Assembly: GCA_030535425.1 (NCBI GenBank)
Contig: JAUNHQ010000024.1
Coordinates: 1-40,008, forward strand
From: Pseudomonadota bacterium
Lineage (GTDB): Bacteria > Pseudomonadota > Gammaproteobacteria > Burkholderiales > Burkholderiaceae_C
Length of the DNA stretch: 40,008 nucleotides
Direction of reading: 5' to 3'
How positions within the stretch are numbered: the first letter of the stretch is position 1; every line of letters starts with the position of its first letter. The position numbers and the translations under genes are program-made. Under the pieces are notes generated by a model. It worked only from the letters and a program-made list of their open reading frames with translations. It did no database searches and was not told the origin of the DNA. Shown piece after piece: positions 25,291-33,143 of the stretch.

Positions 25291-26487
25291 ATGTTCGACG
25301 TACTGATCCGTGAAGCCGGTGCCCGCTTCGGCTTGGGCGAAAAAGCCTTGCCGCTGGTGCAAATGCTGCTGGCGCGCATGACCAGCCAGGACACTGGCGG
25401 CCTGCCCGGCTTTCTGGAAGCTTTCAAGACCGCAGGCCTGGGCCCTATCGTGCAGTCCTGGCTGGGCGGCGGCCCCAGCGCCCAGCCCATCAGCAACAGC
25501 CAGATCGAAACGGTGCTGGGCGCTGGCGGCGGCCTGCTGTCGCAGCTGACCGCGCGCCTGGACGCCAACCGTGACAACGTGACCTCGGCCCTGGGCTACC
25601 TGCTGCCGGCCATCGTGGGCAAGCTCACCCCCGGCGGCAGCATGCCCGCCCGCCTGCCGCCGGAAGTGATGGCTCTGGCTGCCACGGGCCAAAGCCTGCT
25701 GGCCACCCCCGCAGCGGCTGAAACGGCGGCGGCCAGCGGCGGCATGATGAAGTGGCTGCCCTGGGTGGCCGTGGCCCTGGCCGCGCTCATTGGCGTGAGC
25801 TACTGCACCAAAAAAGGCGGCGACACCCCGGCCAGCGGTGCGCCCGTGCAGCAGGCGCCTGCGGAATCCACAGCGCCCGCCGCGTCTGCCGCGCAGGCAG
25901 ACGCACCGTCTGCGGCGGCGTTTGGCGGCTCGCCCCCGCCCAACGCCGCTGCCAGCAGTGCCAGCGAGCCGGCTGTCACAAATGCCCAGGCGAGCGGCGG
26001 CGCGGCCTTTGGCGGTGGCGGCCAGCCGCCAGCCCCGGCTGCCACGGGCGATACCGGCGGCGCAGCCTTTGGCGGCGGTGGCCAGCCAGCCGCCAGCCAG
26101 GCCAGCGCGCCTGCTCCTGCTGCTGCACCCACGGGTTCGGCCGTGGTGGCGCTGCAAGATGCCAGCCAGCGCCCCGCACTGAACGTGTACTTCGACAGCG
26201 GCAGCACGGCGGTGCATGGCGACTTTGCCGCCAAGGCGGGCGAGCTGCTGGCGTATCTGAAGGCCAACGCAGGGGCCAAGGCCGTGATTTCCGGCTACAA
26301 CGACCCCACAGGCAATGCCGCAGCCAATGCCGAGCTGTCCAAAAACCGCGCCCAGGCTGTGCAGCAGGCTTTGCTGGCGCTGGGTGTGGCAGAGGATCGC
26401 ACCGTGCTGGAAAAGCCCGCCGAGACCACGGGCACCGCCGATAGCAACGCTGCCTCGCGCCGCGTGGAAGTGGTGCTGCGCGATTGA
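25291..26487 (+). CDS. YidB-like (DUF937) - OmpA fusion protein
   Basis: This 398-residue protein has four parts. The first is an N-terminal DUF937/YidB-like domain (about 1-130). A single hydrophobic span follows (WLPWVAVALAALIGVSYC, about 154-171). Then comes a long low-complexity linker rich in Ala, Pro and Gly with repeated AAFGG units (AAFGGSPP, then GGAAFGGGGQP twice). Last is a C-terminal OmpA-like peptidoglycan-binding domain with VYFDSGSTAV, the NAELSKNRAQAVQQAL helix and the ASRRVEVVL end. The span probably anchors it in the inner membrane with the OmpA domain in the periplasm, binding cell wall. I recall similar fusions in related bacteria. Function is unknown. A strong terminator follows. 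Confidence 0.85.
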   Translation: MFDVLIREAGARFGLGEKALPLVQMLLARMTSQDTGGLPGFLEAFKTAGLGPIVQSWLGGGPSAQPISNSQIETVLGAGGGLLSQLTARLDANRDNVTSALGYLLPAIVGKLTPGGSMPARLPPEVMALAATGQSLLATPAAAETAAASGGMMKWLPWVAVALAALIGVSYCTKKGGDTPASGAPVQQAPAESTAPAASAAQADAPSAAAFGGSPPPNAAASSASEPAVTNAQASGGAAFGGGGQPPAPAATGDTGGAAFGGGGQPAASQASAPAPAAAPTGSAVVALQDASQRPALNVYFDSGSTAVHGDFAAKAGELLAYLKANAGAKAVISGYNDPTGNAAANAELSKNRAQAVQQALLALGVAEDRTVLEKPAETTGTADSNAASRRVEVVLRD

Positions 26488-26544
26488 GGCGCCGCAGGCG
26501 GTCTGCCGCTGGCCGGTTTCGGCTGGCGGCACATGCCTAAATCC

Positions 26545-26578
26545 AGAAGGACGCTTGAGCCGCGTCCTTCTTTTTTTC
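26545..26578 (+). terminator. Rho-independent terminator of the YidB-OmpA gene
   Basis: AGAAGGACGC and GCGTCCTTCT form a perfect 10-bp stem with a 7-base loop, followed immediately by a run of T. It starts 58 bases after the stop. This is the clearest terminator in the window. Confidence 0.9.
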
Positions 26579-26632
26579 TGGCGCACAGCGTGCCGCAGGC
26601 GCGGGTCAGGCTTGGCGGATGTGCTTGTTGCT

Positions 26633-26687
26633 TAAAAAGGCCATTTGCGCGCTTTTCATAAGGATTTCTAGCTACTTTTAAAATAGC
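26633..26687 (+). repeat. 55-bp dispersed element, copy 7
   Basis: This copy lies in the convergent gap after the YidB-OmpA terminator and before the end of the CoA-transferase gene. It shows GGCCATTTGCGCGC, CATAAGGATTTC and GCTAC...ATAGC. Confidence 0.85.
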
Positions 26688-26708
26688 GTAGAGAGCAGTG
26701 AACAGACC

Positions 26709-27968
26709 TTAGCCGATCACCCCTTGCGCGCGCAGTGCGTGCAGGCGCGCTTCGTCGCAGCCCAGCAGCTGGCGCAGCACCTCGTCGGTGTGCTGGCCCA
26801 GCAGGGGCGGGGGCAGGGCCTGGCGCACGGGGGTTTGGCTGAGCTTGAGCGGGCTGCCGACCAGGCGCAGCCCGCTTTTGCGCGGGTGCTGCCATTCGGT
26901 GAGCATGCCGCGCGCTTGCACCTGCGGGTCGGCAAACACTTCGTCTAAGCGGTTGATGGCGCCGCAGGGCACCTTGGCCGCTTCCAGCTGGGCCAGCCAC
27001 TGGGCTTTGGTGCGGGTTTTCATCAGCGCCTCCAGCAGCGGCACCAGCGTGGCGCGGTGCGTGACGCGGCCGCTGTTGCGCGCAAAACGCGGGTCGCTGG
27101 CCAGGTCGGGGCGGCCGGCCACGTCGCAGAACTTGGCGTACTGCCCGTCGTTGCCCACGGCCAGGATGATGAAGTCCTTTTGCCCATCGGGCGCGGGGGC
27201 CACTTCAAACACCTGGTAAGGCACGATGTTCTGGTGCGCATTGCCCATGCGGCCCGGCGCCTGTCCGCTGACCAGGTAGCCCGCGCTCAGGTTGGCCAGC
27301 ATGGCCACTTGCGTGTCCAGCAGCGCCATGTCCAGGTGCTGGCCCTGGCCCGTGCGCTCGGCATGGCGCAGCGCGGCCAGAATGCCCACGGCGCTGTACA
27401 TGCCGGTGAACAGATCGGCCACGGCCACCCCCACTTTCTGCGGGCCGCCGCCAGCGTCGTCGCGCTCGCCGGTCACGCTCATCAGCCCGCCCATGCCCTG
27501 GATGATGTAGTCGTAACCCGCGCGCGGGGCGTAGGGGCCGGTCTGGCCAAAGCCGGTGAGGCTGCAATACACCAGGCGCGGGTTCAGTGCGTGCAGGCTG
27601 TCGTAGTCCAGCCCGTAGCGGGCCATGTCGCCGACCTTGAAGTTTTCAATGAACACGTCGCAGTGCCGCACCAGCTCGCGGATGAGCTGCTGGCCTTCGG
27701 GCTGGGCGATGTCGCAGGTGATGGAGCGCTTGTTGCGGTTGGCGCCCAGGTAGTAGGCCGCCTCCTGGGTGGGGGTGCCCTCGTCGTCGGTCAGAAACGG
27801 CGGGCCCCAGCCGCGCGTGTCGTCGCCCGTGCCGGGGCGCTCGACCTTGATGACGTCAGCACCCAGGTCGGCCAGGGTCTGGGTGCACCAGGGGCCGGCC
27901 AGCACGCGGGACAGGTCAAGCACGCGGATGCCTTGCAAGGCGGCAGGGGGGGCAGAGGCGGTGGTCAT
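26709..27968 (-). CDS. CaiB/BaiF family (family III) CoA-transferase
   Basis: This 419-residue enzyme moves CoA between carboxylic acids by an interlocked-dimer mechanism. It opens LQGIRVLDLSRVLAGPWCTQTLADLGADVIKVE, the family signature. The catalytic Asp is probably Asp185 in KVGVAVADLFTGMY. GPYAPRAGYDYIIQGMGGLMSVTG and the C-terminal half with the AGRPDLASDPRFA motif are also typical. Members act on oxalate, carnitine, mesaconate, succinyl and aromatic acids, and sequence reading alone does not tell which. No partner acyl-CoA dehydrogenase or ligase is adjacent. It lies downstream of prfC on the same strand, separated by a 55-bp element, and probably has its own promoter there. Confidence 0.92.
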   Translation of the reverse strand: MTTASAPPAALQGIRVLDLSRVLAGPWCTQTLADLGADVIKVERPGTGDDTRGWGPPFLTDDEGTPTQEAAYYLGANRNKRSITCDIAQPEGQQLIRELVRHCDVFIENFKVGDMARYGLDYDSLHALNPRLVYCSLTGFGQTGPYAPRAGYDYIIQGMGGLMSVTGERDDAGGGPQKVGVAVADLFTGMYSAVGILAALRHAERTGQGQHLDMALLDTQVAMLANLSAGYLVSGQAPGRMGNAHQNIVPYQVFEVAPAPDGQKDFIILAVGNDGQYAKFCDVAGRPDLASDPRFARNSGRVTHRATLVPLLEALMKTRTKAQWLAQLEAAKVPCGAINRLDEVFADPQVQARGMLTEWQHPRKSGLRLVGSPLKLSQTPVRQALPPPLLGQHTDEVLRQLLGCDEARLHALRAQGVIG

Positions 27969-27989
27969 GGGTAAAGAAAGCTATGTGCT

Positions 27990-28044
27990 TTAAAAGGCTG
28001 TTTGCGCTTTATGCACAATGGTTTTTTGCTATGGAAATAATATT
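27990..28044 (+). repeat. 55-bp dispersed element, copy 8
   Basis: This is a more diverged copy: AAAAGGCTGTTTGCGCTTT, then CAATGGTTTTTT, with GCTAT at the right register but a degraded end (ATATT rather than ATAGC). It lies between the prfC stop and the CoA-transferase start. Confidence 0.75.
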
Positions 28045-28062
28045 TCTGGCCAGTGGATGCCG

Positions 28063-29688
28063 TCACGCGCCTTGCAGGGCCAGGCCCGCGTGCTCGCGCA
28101 AGGGGTGGAAGTGGATTTTGGGAAAGCGCTCTTGCGCCAGGCGCACGTCATACGGGCTGGTGCACAGGTAGGCCAGGGCATCGGCCGCGTCGTGGGCCAT
28201 GCGCATGGGGTAGGCGTTTTCAAACTCGCGCAGCTCGGCCGGGGTGTCGGCGGTGATCCAGCGCGCGCCGGTGTACTGGCAGCCTTCCAGGCGCACGTCG
28301 CAGTCGTACTCGGTTTTCAGGCGGTGCTGCACCACTTCGAACTGCAGCTGGCCCACGGCGCCCAGCAGCATGTTGCCGCCGGCGTCGGGCTTGAAGACCT
28401 GGATGGCCCCCTCTTCGCCCAGCTGCGCCAGCCCTTGTTGCAGCTGCTTGGTGCGCAAGGGGTTTTTCAGCACCACGGTCATGAACATCTCGGGCGCAAA
28501 AAAGGGCAGGCCGGTGAATTGCAGGTTGGCCCCGTCGGTGATGGTGTCGCCCAGCTGCACGCCGCCGTGGGTGGTAAAGCCGATGATGTCGCCCGCATAG
28601 GCTTCATCCACCGCCTCGCGCCGCTGGCTCAGGAAGGTGACGACGCTGGTGGGGCGCAGCTCTTTGCCGGTGCGCTGCACCTTCATCTTCATGCCCGGCG
28701 TGTACTGGCCGCTGGTCACGCGCACGAAGGCGATGCGGTCGCGGTGGTTGGCGTCCATGTTGGCCTGCACCTTGAAGACCACGCCGGCAAAGGTGTCGTC
28801 CTCGGGCTGGATGGTTTGCTCGCGCCGCTCTTTGTTGACCACCACGCTGCTGGTGCGCGGGCGCGGCGGCGGGGCCATGTCCACCAGCGCGTCCAGCACC
28901 TCCATCACGCCAAAGTTGTTGACGCCGGAGCCAAAGAACACCGGGGTTTGGCGGGCGGCCAGAAACGCGTCGTGATCCCATGCAGGCGAGGCGCCCACGG
29001 ACAGCTCCATGCTCTCGATAGCCGTTTCAAACGCGCTGCCAAAGCGGGCGATGAGCTTGTCGCGCTCGCTCAGGGGGATGGTTTCAAACTCTTCCGGGCG
29101 CTTTTCGCTGCCGGGCTGAAACACCGTCATCGCCTGCGTGCGCAGGTTGATGATGCCGCCAAAAGACTTGCCCTGGCCCACGGGCCAGGTCATGGGCACG
29201 CAGGGCATGCCCAGCTCGCGCTCCACCTCATCCAGAATGTCCAGCGGGTCGCGCACTTCGCGGTCCATCTTGTTGACGAAGGTGATGATGGGCGTGTCCC
29301 GCTGGCGGCAGACTTCGATCAGGCGGCGGGTTTGCGATTCCACGCCGTTGGCCGCGTCGATCACCATCAGCGCGGAATCGACGGCGGTGAGCACGCGGTA
29401 GGTGTCTTCGGAGAAGTCCTTGTGGCCGGGGGTGTCCAGCAGGTTGATGACGTGATCGCGGTAGCTCATCTGCATCACGCTGGAGGCTACCGAGATGCCG
29501 CGCTGCTTTTCAATCTCCATCCAGTCGCTGGTGGCGTGGCGGCTGGCCTTGCGGGCCTTGACGCTGCCGGCGATCTGAATGGCGCCGGAAAACAGCAGCA
29601 GCTTTTCGGTCAGCGTGGTCTTGCCGGCATCGGGGTGGCTGATGATGGCGAAGGTGCGGCGGCGGCGGGTTTCTGTTGCAAAAGTCAC
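28063..29688 (-). CDS. prfC: Peptide chain release factor 3
   Basis: This 541-residue translational GTPase recycles release factors 1 and 2 from the ribosome. G motifs are SHPDAGKTT (17-25), DTPGHKDF (85-92) and NKMD (139-142). The usual length is about 530. No ATG fits: the frame is open far upstream, but homology begins at VTFATETRRRRTFAIISHPD, so a GTG at 29688 is taken as the start. A five-codon open frame (ATG AAT CTG CCG TGA) ends over this GTG, and the degraded parE frame stops just before it, so translation may be coupled. The upstream gene remnants are on the same strand. Confidence 0.92.
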   Translation of the reverse strand: MTFATETRRRRTFAIISHPDAGKTTLTEKLLLFSGAIQIAGSVKARKASRHATSDWMEIEKQRGISVASSVMQMSYRDHVINLLDTPGHKDFSEDTYRVLTAVDSALMVIDAANGVESQTRRLIEVCRQRDTPIITFVNKMDREVRDPLDILDEVERELGMPCVPMTWPVGQGKSFGGIINLRTQAMTVFQPGSEKRPEEFETIPLSERDKLIARFGSAFETAIESMELSVGASPAWDHDAFLAARQTPVFFGSGVNNFGVMEVLDALVDMAPPPRPRTSSVVVNKERREQTIQPEDDTFAGVVFKVQANMDANHRDRIAFVRVTSGQYTPGMKMKVQRTGKELRPTSVVTFLSQRREAVDEAYAGDIIGFTTHGGVQLGDTITDGANLQFTGLPFFAPEMFMTVVLKNPLRTKQLQQGLAQLGEEGAIQVFKPDAGGNMLLGAVGQLQFEVVQHRLKTEYDCDVRLEGCQYTGARWITADTPAELREFENAYPMRMAHDAADALAYLCTSPYDVRLAQERFPKIHFHPLREHAGLALQGA

Positions 29689-29699
29689 GGCAGATTCAT

Positions 29700-30023
29700 T
29701 CAGGTTCGGGGGGTCAGAGGGCGTGGCAGGTGGCTGGCCTGGTGCAGCACGCGCACCGCGCTTTGCGCTCAATCCATAGAAAACGGCGAAGGGCAAGTGT
29801 GCAAGCCGCCCAAAGCGCCAGCCCGCGTGGGCGGGCTTGGGGCGGCGGCTGGCGCATGGCGCAGCGGGCCGGTGCCGGGCTGGTGGCGGGCGATGTGGGT
29901 CAGCGCGGCTTCGCAAGCCTGCACGAAACGCCCGGCCACGCCTTCGCCCGCGTGCGCCAGATACCCACCCAGCGCTTGCTGCACATCCCATGTGGCCTGC
30001 GGGTGCCTGTGCAGGGGCTTCAT
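29700..30023 (-). pseudogene. parE: Degraded ParE-type toxin gene
   Basis: The frame starts at an ATG overlapping the parD stop by 4 bases (ATGA), as in intact parDE operons. Its first part (MKPLHRHPQATWDVQQALGG, then AGEGVAGRFVQACEAALTHIAR) matches ParE. After about residue 57 the frame turns to Ala/Pro/Arg-rich sequence and stops at 29769. The expected ParE core, WRFGRLAHLPFAVFYG, is found in another frame over the same bases. The expected C-terminus, AVRVLHQASHLPRPL, is back in the first frame, ending at 29700. Total length (108 codons) fits a ParE, so two compensating indels would explain it. A sequencing error is the alternative. Confidence 0.65.
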
Positions 30024-30211
30024 GGGGCGCGGCGTTTTTCCGCGCGGGCGCTGTCGATGCCCGCGACAAAGCGCTCTTCGGCGGCTTGTTCTTCGTCGCG
30101 GCGCACCAGCTCGCGCATGTATTCGCTGGCGCTGCTGTAGCCGCGCGCCTTGACGCGGGCATCGACGTGGGCTTTGAGCCCGTCGGGCAGGGAGAGGGTC
30201 ACGGTGCGCAT
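30020..30211 (-). CDS. parD: ParD-type antitoxin (ribbon-helix-helix)
   Basis: This 63-residue protein has the short N-terminal strand MRTVTLSLPDGLKAHVDARV and the helix-turn-helix GYSSASEYMRELVRRDEEQ, typical of ParD/CopG antitoxins. A charged C-terminal tail (EERFVAGIDSARAEKRRAP) would wrap the toxin. It should dimerise, bind its own promoter and neutralise ParE. The ATG at 30211 is the family start; the longer frame upstream is not conserved-looking. It overlaps the toxin remnant by ATGA. With the toxin broken, it may be relic or may still act as a regulator or as an antitoxin against related toxins elsewhere. Confidence 0.82.
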   Translation of the reverse strand: MRTVTLSLPDGLKAHVDARVKARGYSSASEYMRELVRRDEEQAAEERFVAGIDSARAEKRRAP

Positions 30212-30250
30212 GGCCGCCGATTCTAGGCGGCGCATGGCCAGCCTTGCCAA

Positions 30251-30286
30251 GGGCGTGGGCCGGGGCGCGGGCCGGGGCGTGGGCCA
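30251..30286. repeat. Three tandem 12-bp repeats
   Basis: GGGCGTGGGCCG, GGGCGCGGGCCG and GGGCGTGGGCCA follow each other without a gap, between the parD start and the pgi stop. They lie 40 bp upstream of parD, where an antitoxin operator might be, but they are also simple GC-rich sequence. Confidence 0.6.
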
Positions 30287-30348
30287 GAAGGCGGTGGCCT
30301 TGGCCGCAAGGCTCTGGCCCGGCTTGTTGCGCCACCAAGGCGCTGTCA

Positions 30349-32001
30349 TCAGGGGAGTGGACAGGGCTGTGGGTGCAGCCGCGCCAGCAGTGCGGCGGTT
30401 GAGCCGTCCATGTCAGCGCTGCTGCCGCTGCTCAGGCAGGCTTCAATGTCGCCCGCGTGGCGCTTGCCCAGCTCGACGCCCCATTGGTCGAAGCTGTTGA
30501 TGCCCCACAGCGCGCCGAGCACGAAGGTGCGGTGCTCGTACAAGGCCAGCAGCGCGCCTAGGCTGGCCGGGGTCAGATCGGGCAGCAGCAGCAAGGTGGA
30601 GGGGCGGTTGCCGGGAAAGTGGCGCTCGGGTGCGTCGCCGGTCTGCCCCAGCATGAGCGCGCGCGCCTGCGCCAGGGCGTTTGCCAGCTGCTTGGCCTGG
30701 TGGCCCGGCAGGCCGTGAGTGGCGTGCTGCACCAGCACGAACTCCACCGGCACCACGTCGGTGCCCAGGTGCAGCATCTGGAAAAAGGCGTGCTGGCTGT
30801 TGCTGCCCACTTCGCCCCAGGTGACGGCGGCGGTGTCAAAGGGCAGCGGGCGGCCCCGGCTGTCCACGCGCTTGCCGTTGCTTTCCATCTCCAGCTGCTG
30901 CAAGTACGCGGGCAGGCGGCGCAGGCCGTGGTGGTAGGGGGCCACGCAGCGGCTGGCAAAGCGGTGGAAGTTGCGGTACCACACGTCCAGCAAGGCCAGT
31001 TGCACGGGCAGGTTGTGCGCCAGGGGGGTGTGGGCAAAGTGCTGGTCCATGGCGTGGGCGCCGGCCAGCAGCTGGGCAAAGGCGGCGCTGCCGGCGGCAA
31101 GGGCGATGGACAGGCCAATGGCCGACCACAGCGAAAAGCGCCCGCCCACGCCGTCATCAAAGGCAAAGCATTGCCCGGCGCCAAAGGCCTGGGCGGCGGC
31201 GCGGTTGGCGCTCAAGGCGACGAAGTGGCGCGCCACGTCGGTGCCGCCTTGGGCGGTGAACCAGTCGCGCGCCGAGTGGGCGTTGCGCATGGTTTCGGCC
31301 GTGCCAAAGGTTTTGGAGGCCACGATGAACAGCGTGCTGGCCGGGCGCAGCTGGGGCAGCAGCTCGGCCAGCTCGTGCCCGTCCATGTTGGCCACGAAGT
31401 GCACGCGCGGGCCATGGCCGGGCGGCTGGCCCAGATGGCCGCTGGCGCGCAGGGCTTGCACCACGGTGCGCGGCCCCAGGTCTGAGCCGCCAATGCCGAT
31501 GTTGACCACGTCGGTGATGGCCGCGTCGGCGCGCACCGCGTCGGCATAGGCCATCATGGCCGCGTGGCAGCGGGCCGCGTCGGTCAGCACGTCAGCTACC
31601 AAATGCATAGCTGCTGGCGCTTTGCCAGCAAGCGCCAGGGCTTGATGGGGCTGATGGCGCCAGTGCGTATGGGTGACGGGGCGCTGCTCGCTGGTATTGA
31701 TGCGCTCGCCCGCCAGCATGGCGTCGCGGTACACGTCCACCTGGCACTGGGCGGCCAGCGCGGTCAGCAGCTGCTGGGCCTGGCTGTCGATCAGGTTCTT
31801 GGACAGATCGGCACACAGGTGCGGGGCGGTGAGCGTGAAGCGCTGGGCGCGCTGCGCATCCTGTGCAAAGGCCTGGCGCAGGTCAAACGCCTGCGGCCCG
31901 GCAAAGTGGCGCGCAAAGTGCGCCGCCAGCTGGGGCCAGGCGGCGGTTTCGTCGCAGCGGGGGCGGTGTTGCCAATGCATGCCAAAAAGCTGCCGCCGCA
32001 T
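30349..32001 (-). CDS. pgi: Glucose-6-phosphate isomerase
   Basis: This 550-residue cytoplasmic enzyme interconverts glucose-6-phosphate and fructose-6-phosphate. Signature parts are NIGIGGSDLGP (about 158-168), GGRFSLWSAIGL, the DSRGRPLPFDTAAVTWGEVGSNSQHAFFQ region holding the catalytic Glu, and NSFDQWGVELGK. Length matches E. coli (549). Its ATG overlaps the tal stop (TGATG), so tal and pgi are coupled; an alternative ATG seven codons on is possible. Residues 118-136 (PHQALALAGKAPAAMHLVA) are encoded by a 55-bp dispersed element of the intergenic family, placed in a region where other PGIs have a variable loop. The frame is intact through it. Confidence 0.96.
   Translation of the reverse strand: MRRQLFGMHWQHRPRCDETAAWPQLAAHFARHFAGPQAFDLRQAFAQDAQRAQRFTLTAPHLCADLSKNLIDSQAQQLLTALAAQCQVDVYRDAMLAGERINTSEQRPVTHTHWRHQPHQALALAGKAPAAMHLVADVLTDAARCHAAMMAYADAVRADAAITDVVNIGIGGSDLGPRTVVQALRASGHLGQPPGHGPRVHFVANMDGHELAELLPQLRPASTLFIVASKTFGTAETMRNAHSARDWFTAQGGTDVARHFVALSANRAAAQAFGAGQCFAFDDGVGGRFSLWSAIGLSIALAAGSAAFAQLLAGAHAMDQHFAHTPLAHNLPVQLALLDVWYRNFHRFASRCVAPYHHGLRRLPAYLQQLEMESNGKRVDSRGRPLPFDTAAVTWGEVGSNSQHAFFQMLHLGTDVVPVEFVLVQHATHGLPGHQAKQLANALAQARALMLGQTGDAPERHFPGNRPSTLLLLPDLTPASLGALLALYEHRTFVLGALWGINSFDQWGVELGKRHAGDIEACLSSGSSADMDGSTAALLARLHPQPCPLP
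31595..31649 (-). repeat. 55-bp dispersed element, copy 10, inside pgi
   Basis: This minus-strand copy has the same 55-bp register. The core GCGCTT...AAAGCGCCAGCAGCTAT and the end GGTAGC are intact. Compared with copy 3, 29 of the 41 bases from the GCGC block onward are identical. The copy is read in frame in pgi and contains no stop in that frame. It is more GC-rich than the intergenic copies. Confidence 0.7.
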
Positions 32002-32957
32002 CAGGCCGCTTGCAGCAGCGCATCCAGTTTTTCGGCGTCGGCAATGAAGGTGCGGATGCCCTCGGCCAGCTTTTCGGTGGCCATGGCGTCCTGGTTCAGC
32101 GCCAGGCGAAAGGCCGCTTCGTCCTCAGGCCCATAGCGCAGCAGCGGCAAATCCATGGCGCGCGCCGCGTCGGCGCTCAGCACGCGGGGCAGCGGCGCCT
32201 GGCTGGCGGCCAGCTGGGCCAGCAGCTCGGGGCTGATGGTGAGCAGGTCGCACCCGGCCAGCGCGGTGATCTGGCCCACGTTGCGAAAGCTCGCGCCCAT
32301 CACCTCGGTGGCCATGCCGTGGCGCTTGTAGTAGTGGTAGATGCGGGTGACGGACTGCACGCCAGGGTCTTGCGCGCCGGCCATGGCCGCTTCGTCCCAC
32401 GCCGCGCCGGCCTTGGCCTTGTACCAGTCGTAAATGCGGCCCACGAAGGGGGAAATGAGCTGCACCTTGGCCTGGCCGCAGGCCACGGCCTGGCAAAAGG
32501 CAAACAGCAGCGTCAGGTTGCAGCGGATGCCGCGCCGCTCCAGCCGCTCGGCAGCGCGAATGCCTTCCCAGGTGCTGGCGATCTTGATGAGCACGCGATC
32601 CACCGGCACGCCCTCGGCCTGGTACAGCTCAATGATGCGCTCGGCCCGGGTGTAGGTGGCGTCTTCGTCAAAGGACAGGCGCGCGTCCACTTCGGTGGAC
32701 ACGCGGCCCGGGATGGTTTGCAAAATCTCCAGACCAAAGCGCACCAGCAGGCGGTCGGTCACTTCATCCAGCGCGCGGCCGCGGTAGGCATTGGCGGTGG
32801 CCTTGAGCAGCGGCGCGTAGTCGGGCTTTTGCACCGCCTTGAGGATGAGCGAGGGGTTGGTGGTGGCGTCTTGCGGCTGAAACTGCGCCAGTTGCTTGAA
32901 GTCACCCGTGTCGGCCACGACCGTGGTGTATTGCTTGAGGGCGTCGAGCTGGTTCAT
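32001..32957 (-). CDS. tal: Transaldolase
   Basis: This 318-residue enzyme of the non-oxidative pentose phosphate pathway transfers a dihydroxyacetone unit through a Schiff base. The catalytic Lys125 lies in [12 protein letters not shown]. Other conserved parts are DATTNPSLI near residue 30, [12 protein letters not shown] (87-98), and [14 protein letters not shown] followed by [12 protein letters not shown]. Length equals that of E. coli TalB. It is directly upstream of pgi with a one-base overlap, forming a small sugar-phosphate operon. The 186-bp region upstream is divergent with an orphan binding-protein gene. Confidence 0.97.
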   Translation of the reverse strand: MNQLDALKQYTTVVADTGDFKQLAQFQPQDATTNPSLILKAVQKPDYAPLLKATANAYRGRALDEVTDRLLVRFGLEILQTIPGRVSTEVDARLSFDEDATYTRAERIIELYQAEGVPVDRVLIKIASTWEGIRAAERLERRGIRCNLTLLFAFCQAVACGQAKVQLISPFVGRIYDWYKAKAGAAWDEAAMAGAQDPGVQSVTRIYHYYKRHGMATEVMGASFRNVGQITALAGCDLLTISPELLAQLAASQAPLPRVLSADAARAMDLPLLRYGPEDEAAFRLALNQDAMATEKLAEGIRTFIADAEKLDALLQAA

Positions 32958-33143
32958 GGGGCGCGATTATCTCTTTTGCCCAAAATGTAACGCCGCCTGA
33001 AAAAGCCGCCTGACAAGACATTTGCTGGTGAAAACCCTCGTCTGAAATGGGGATGCAGTATTCACAATCAGTCACATGACCGCATGTCGTGCCCGCCGCT
33101 GGTAGTGGGGTGCGGCGGGCTCGTTTCACGGAAAGGACATGTT

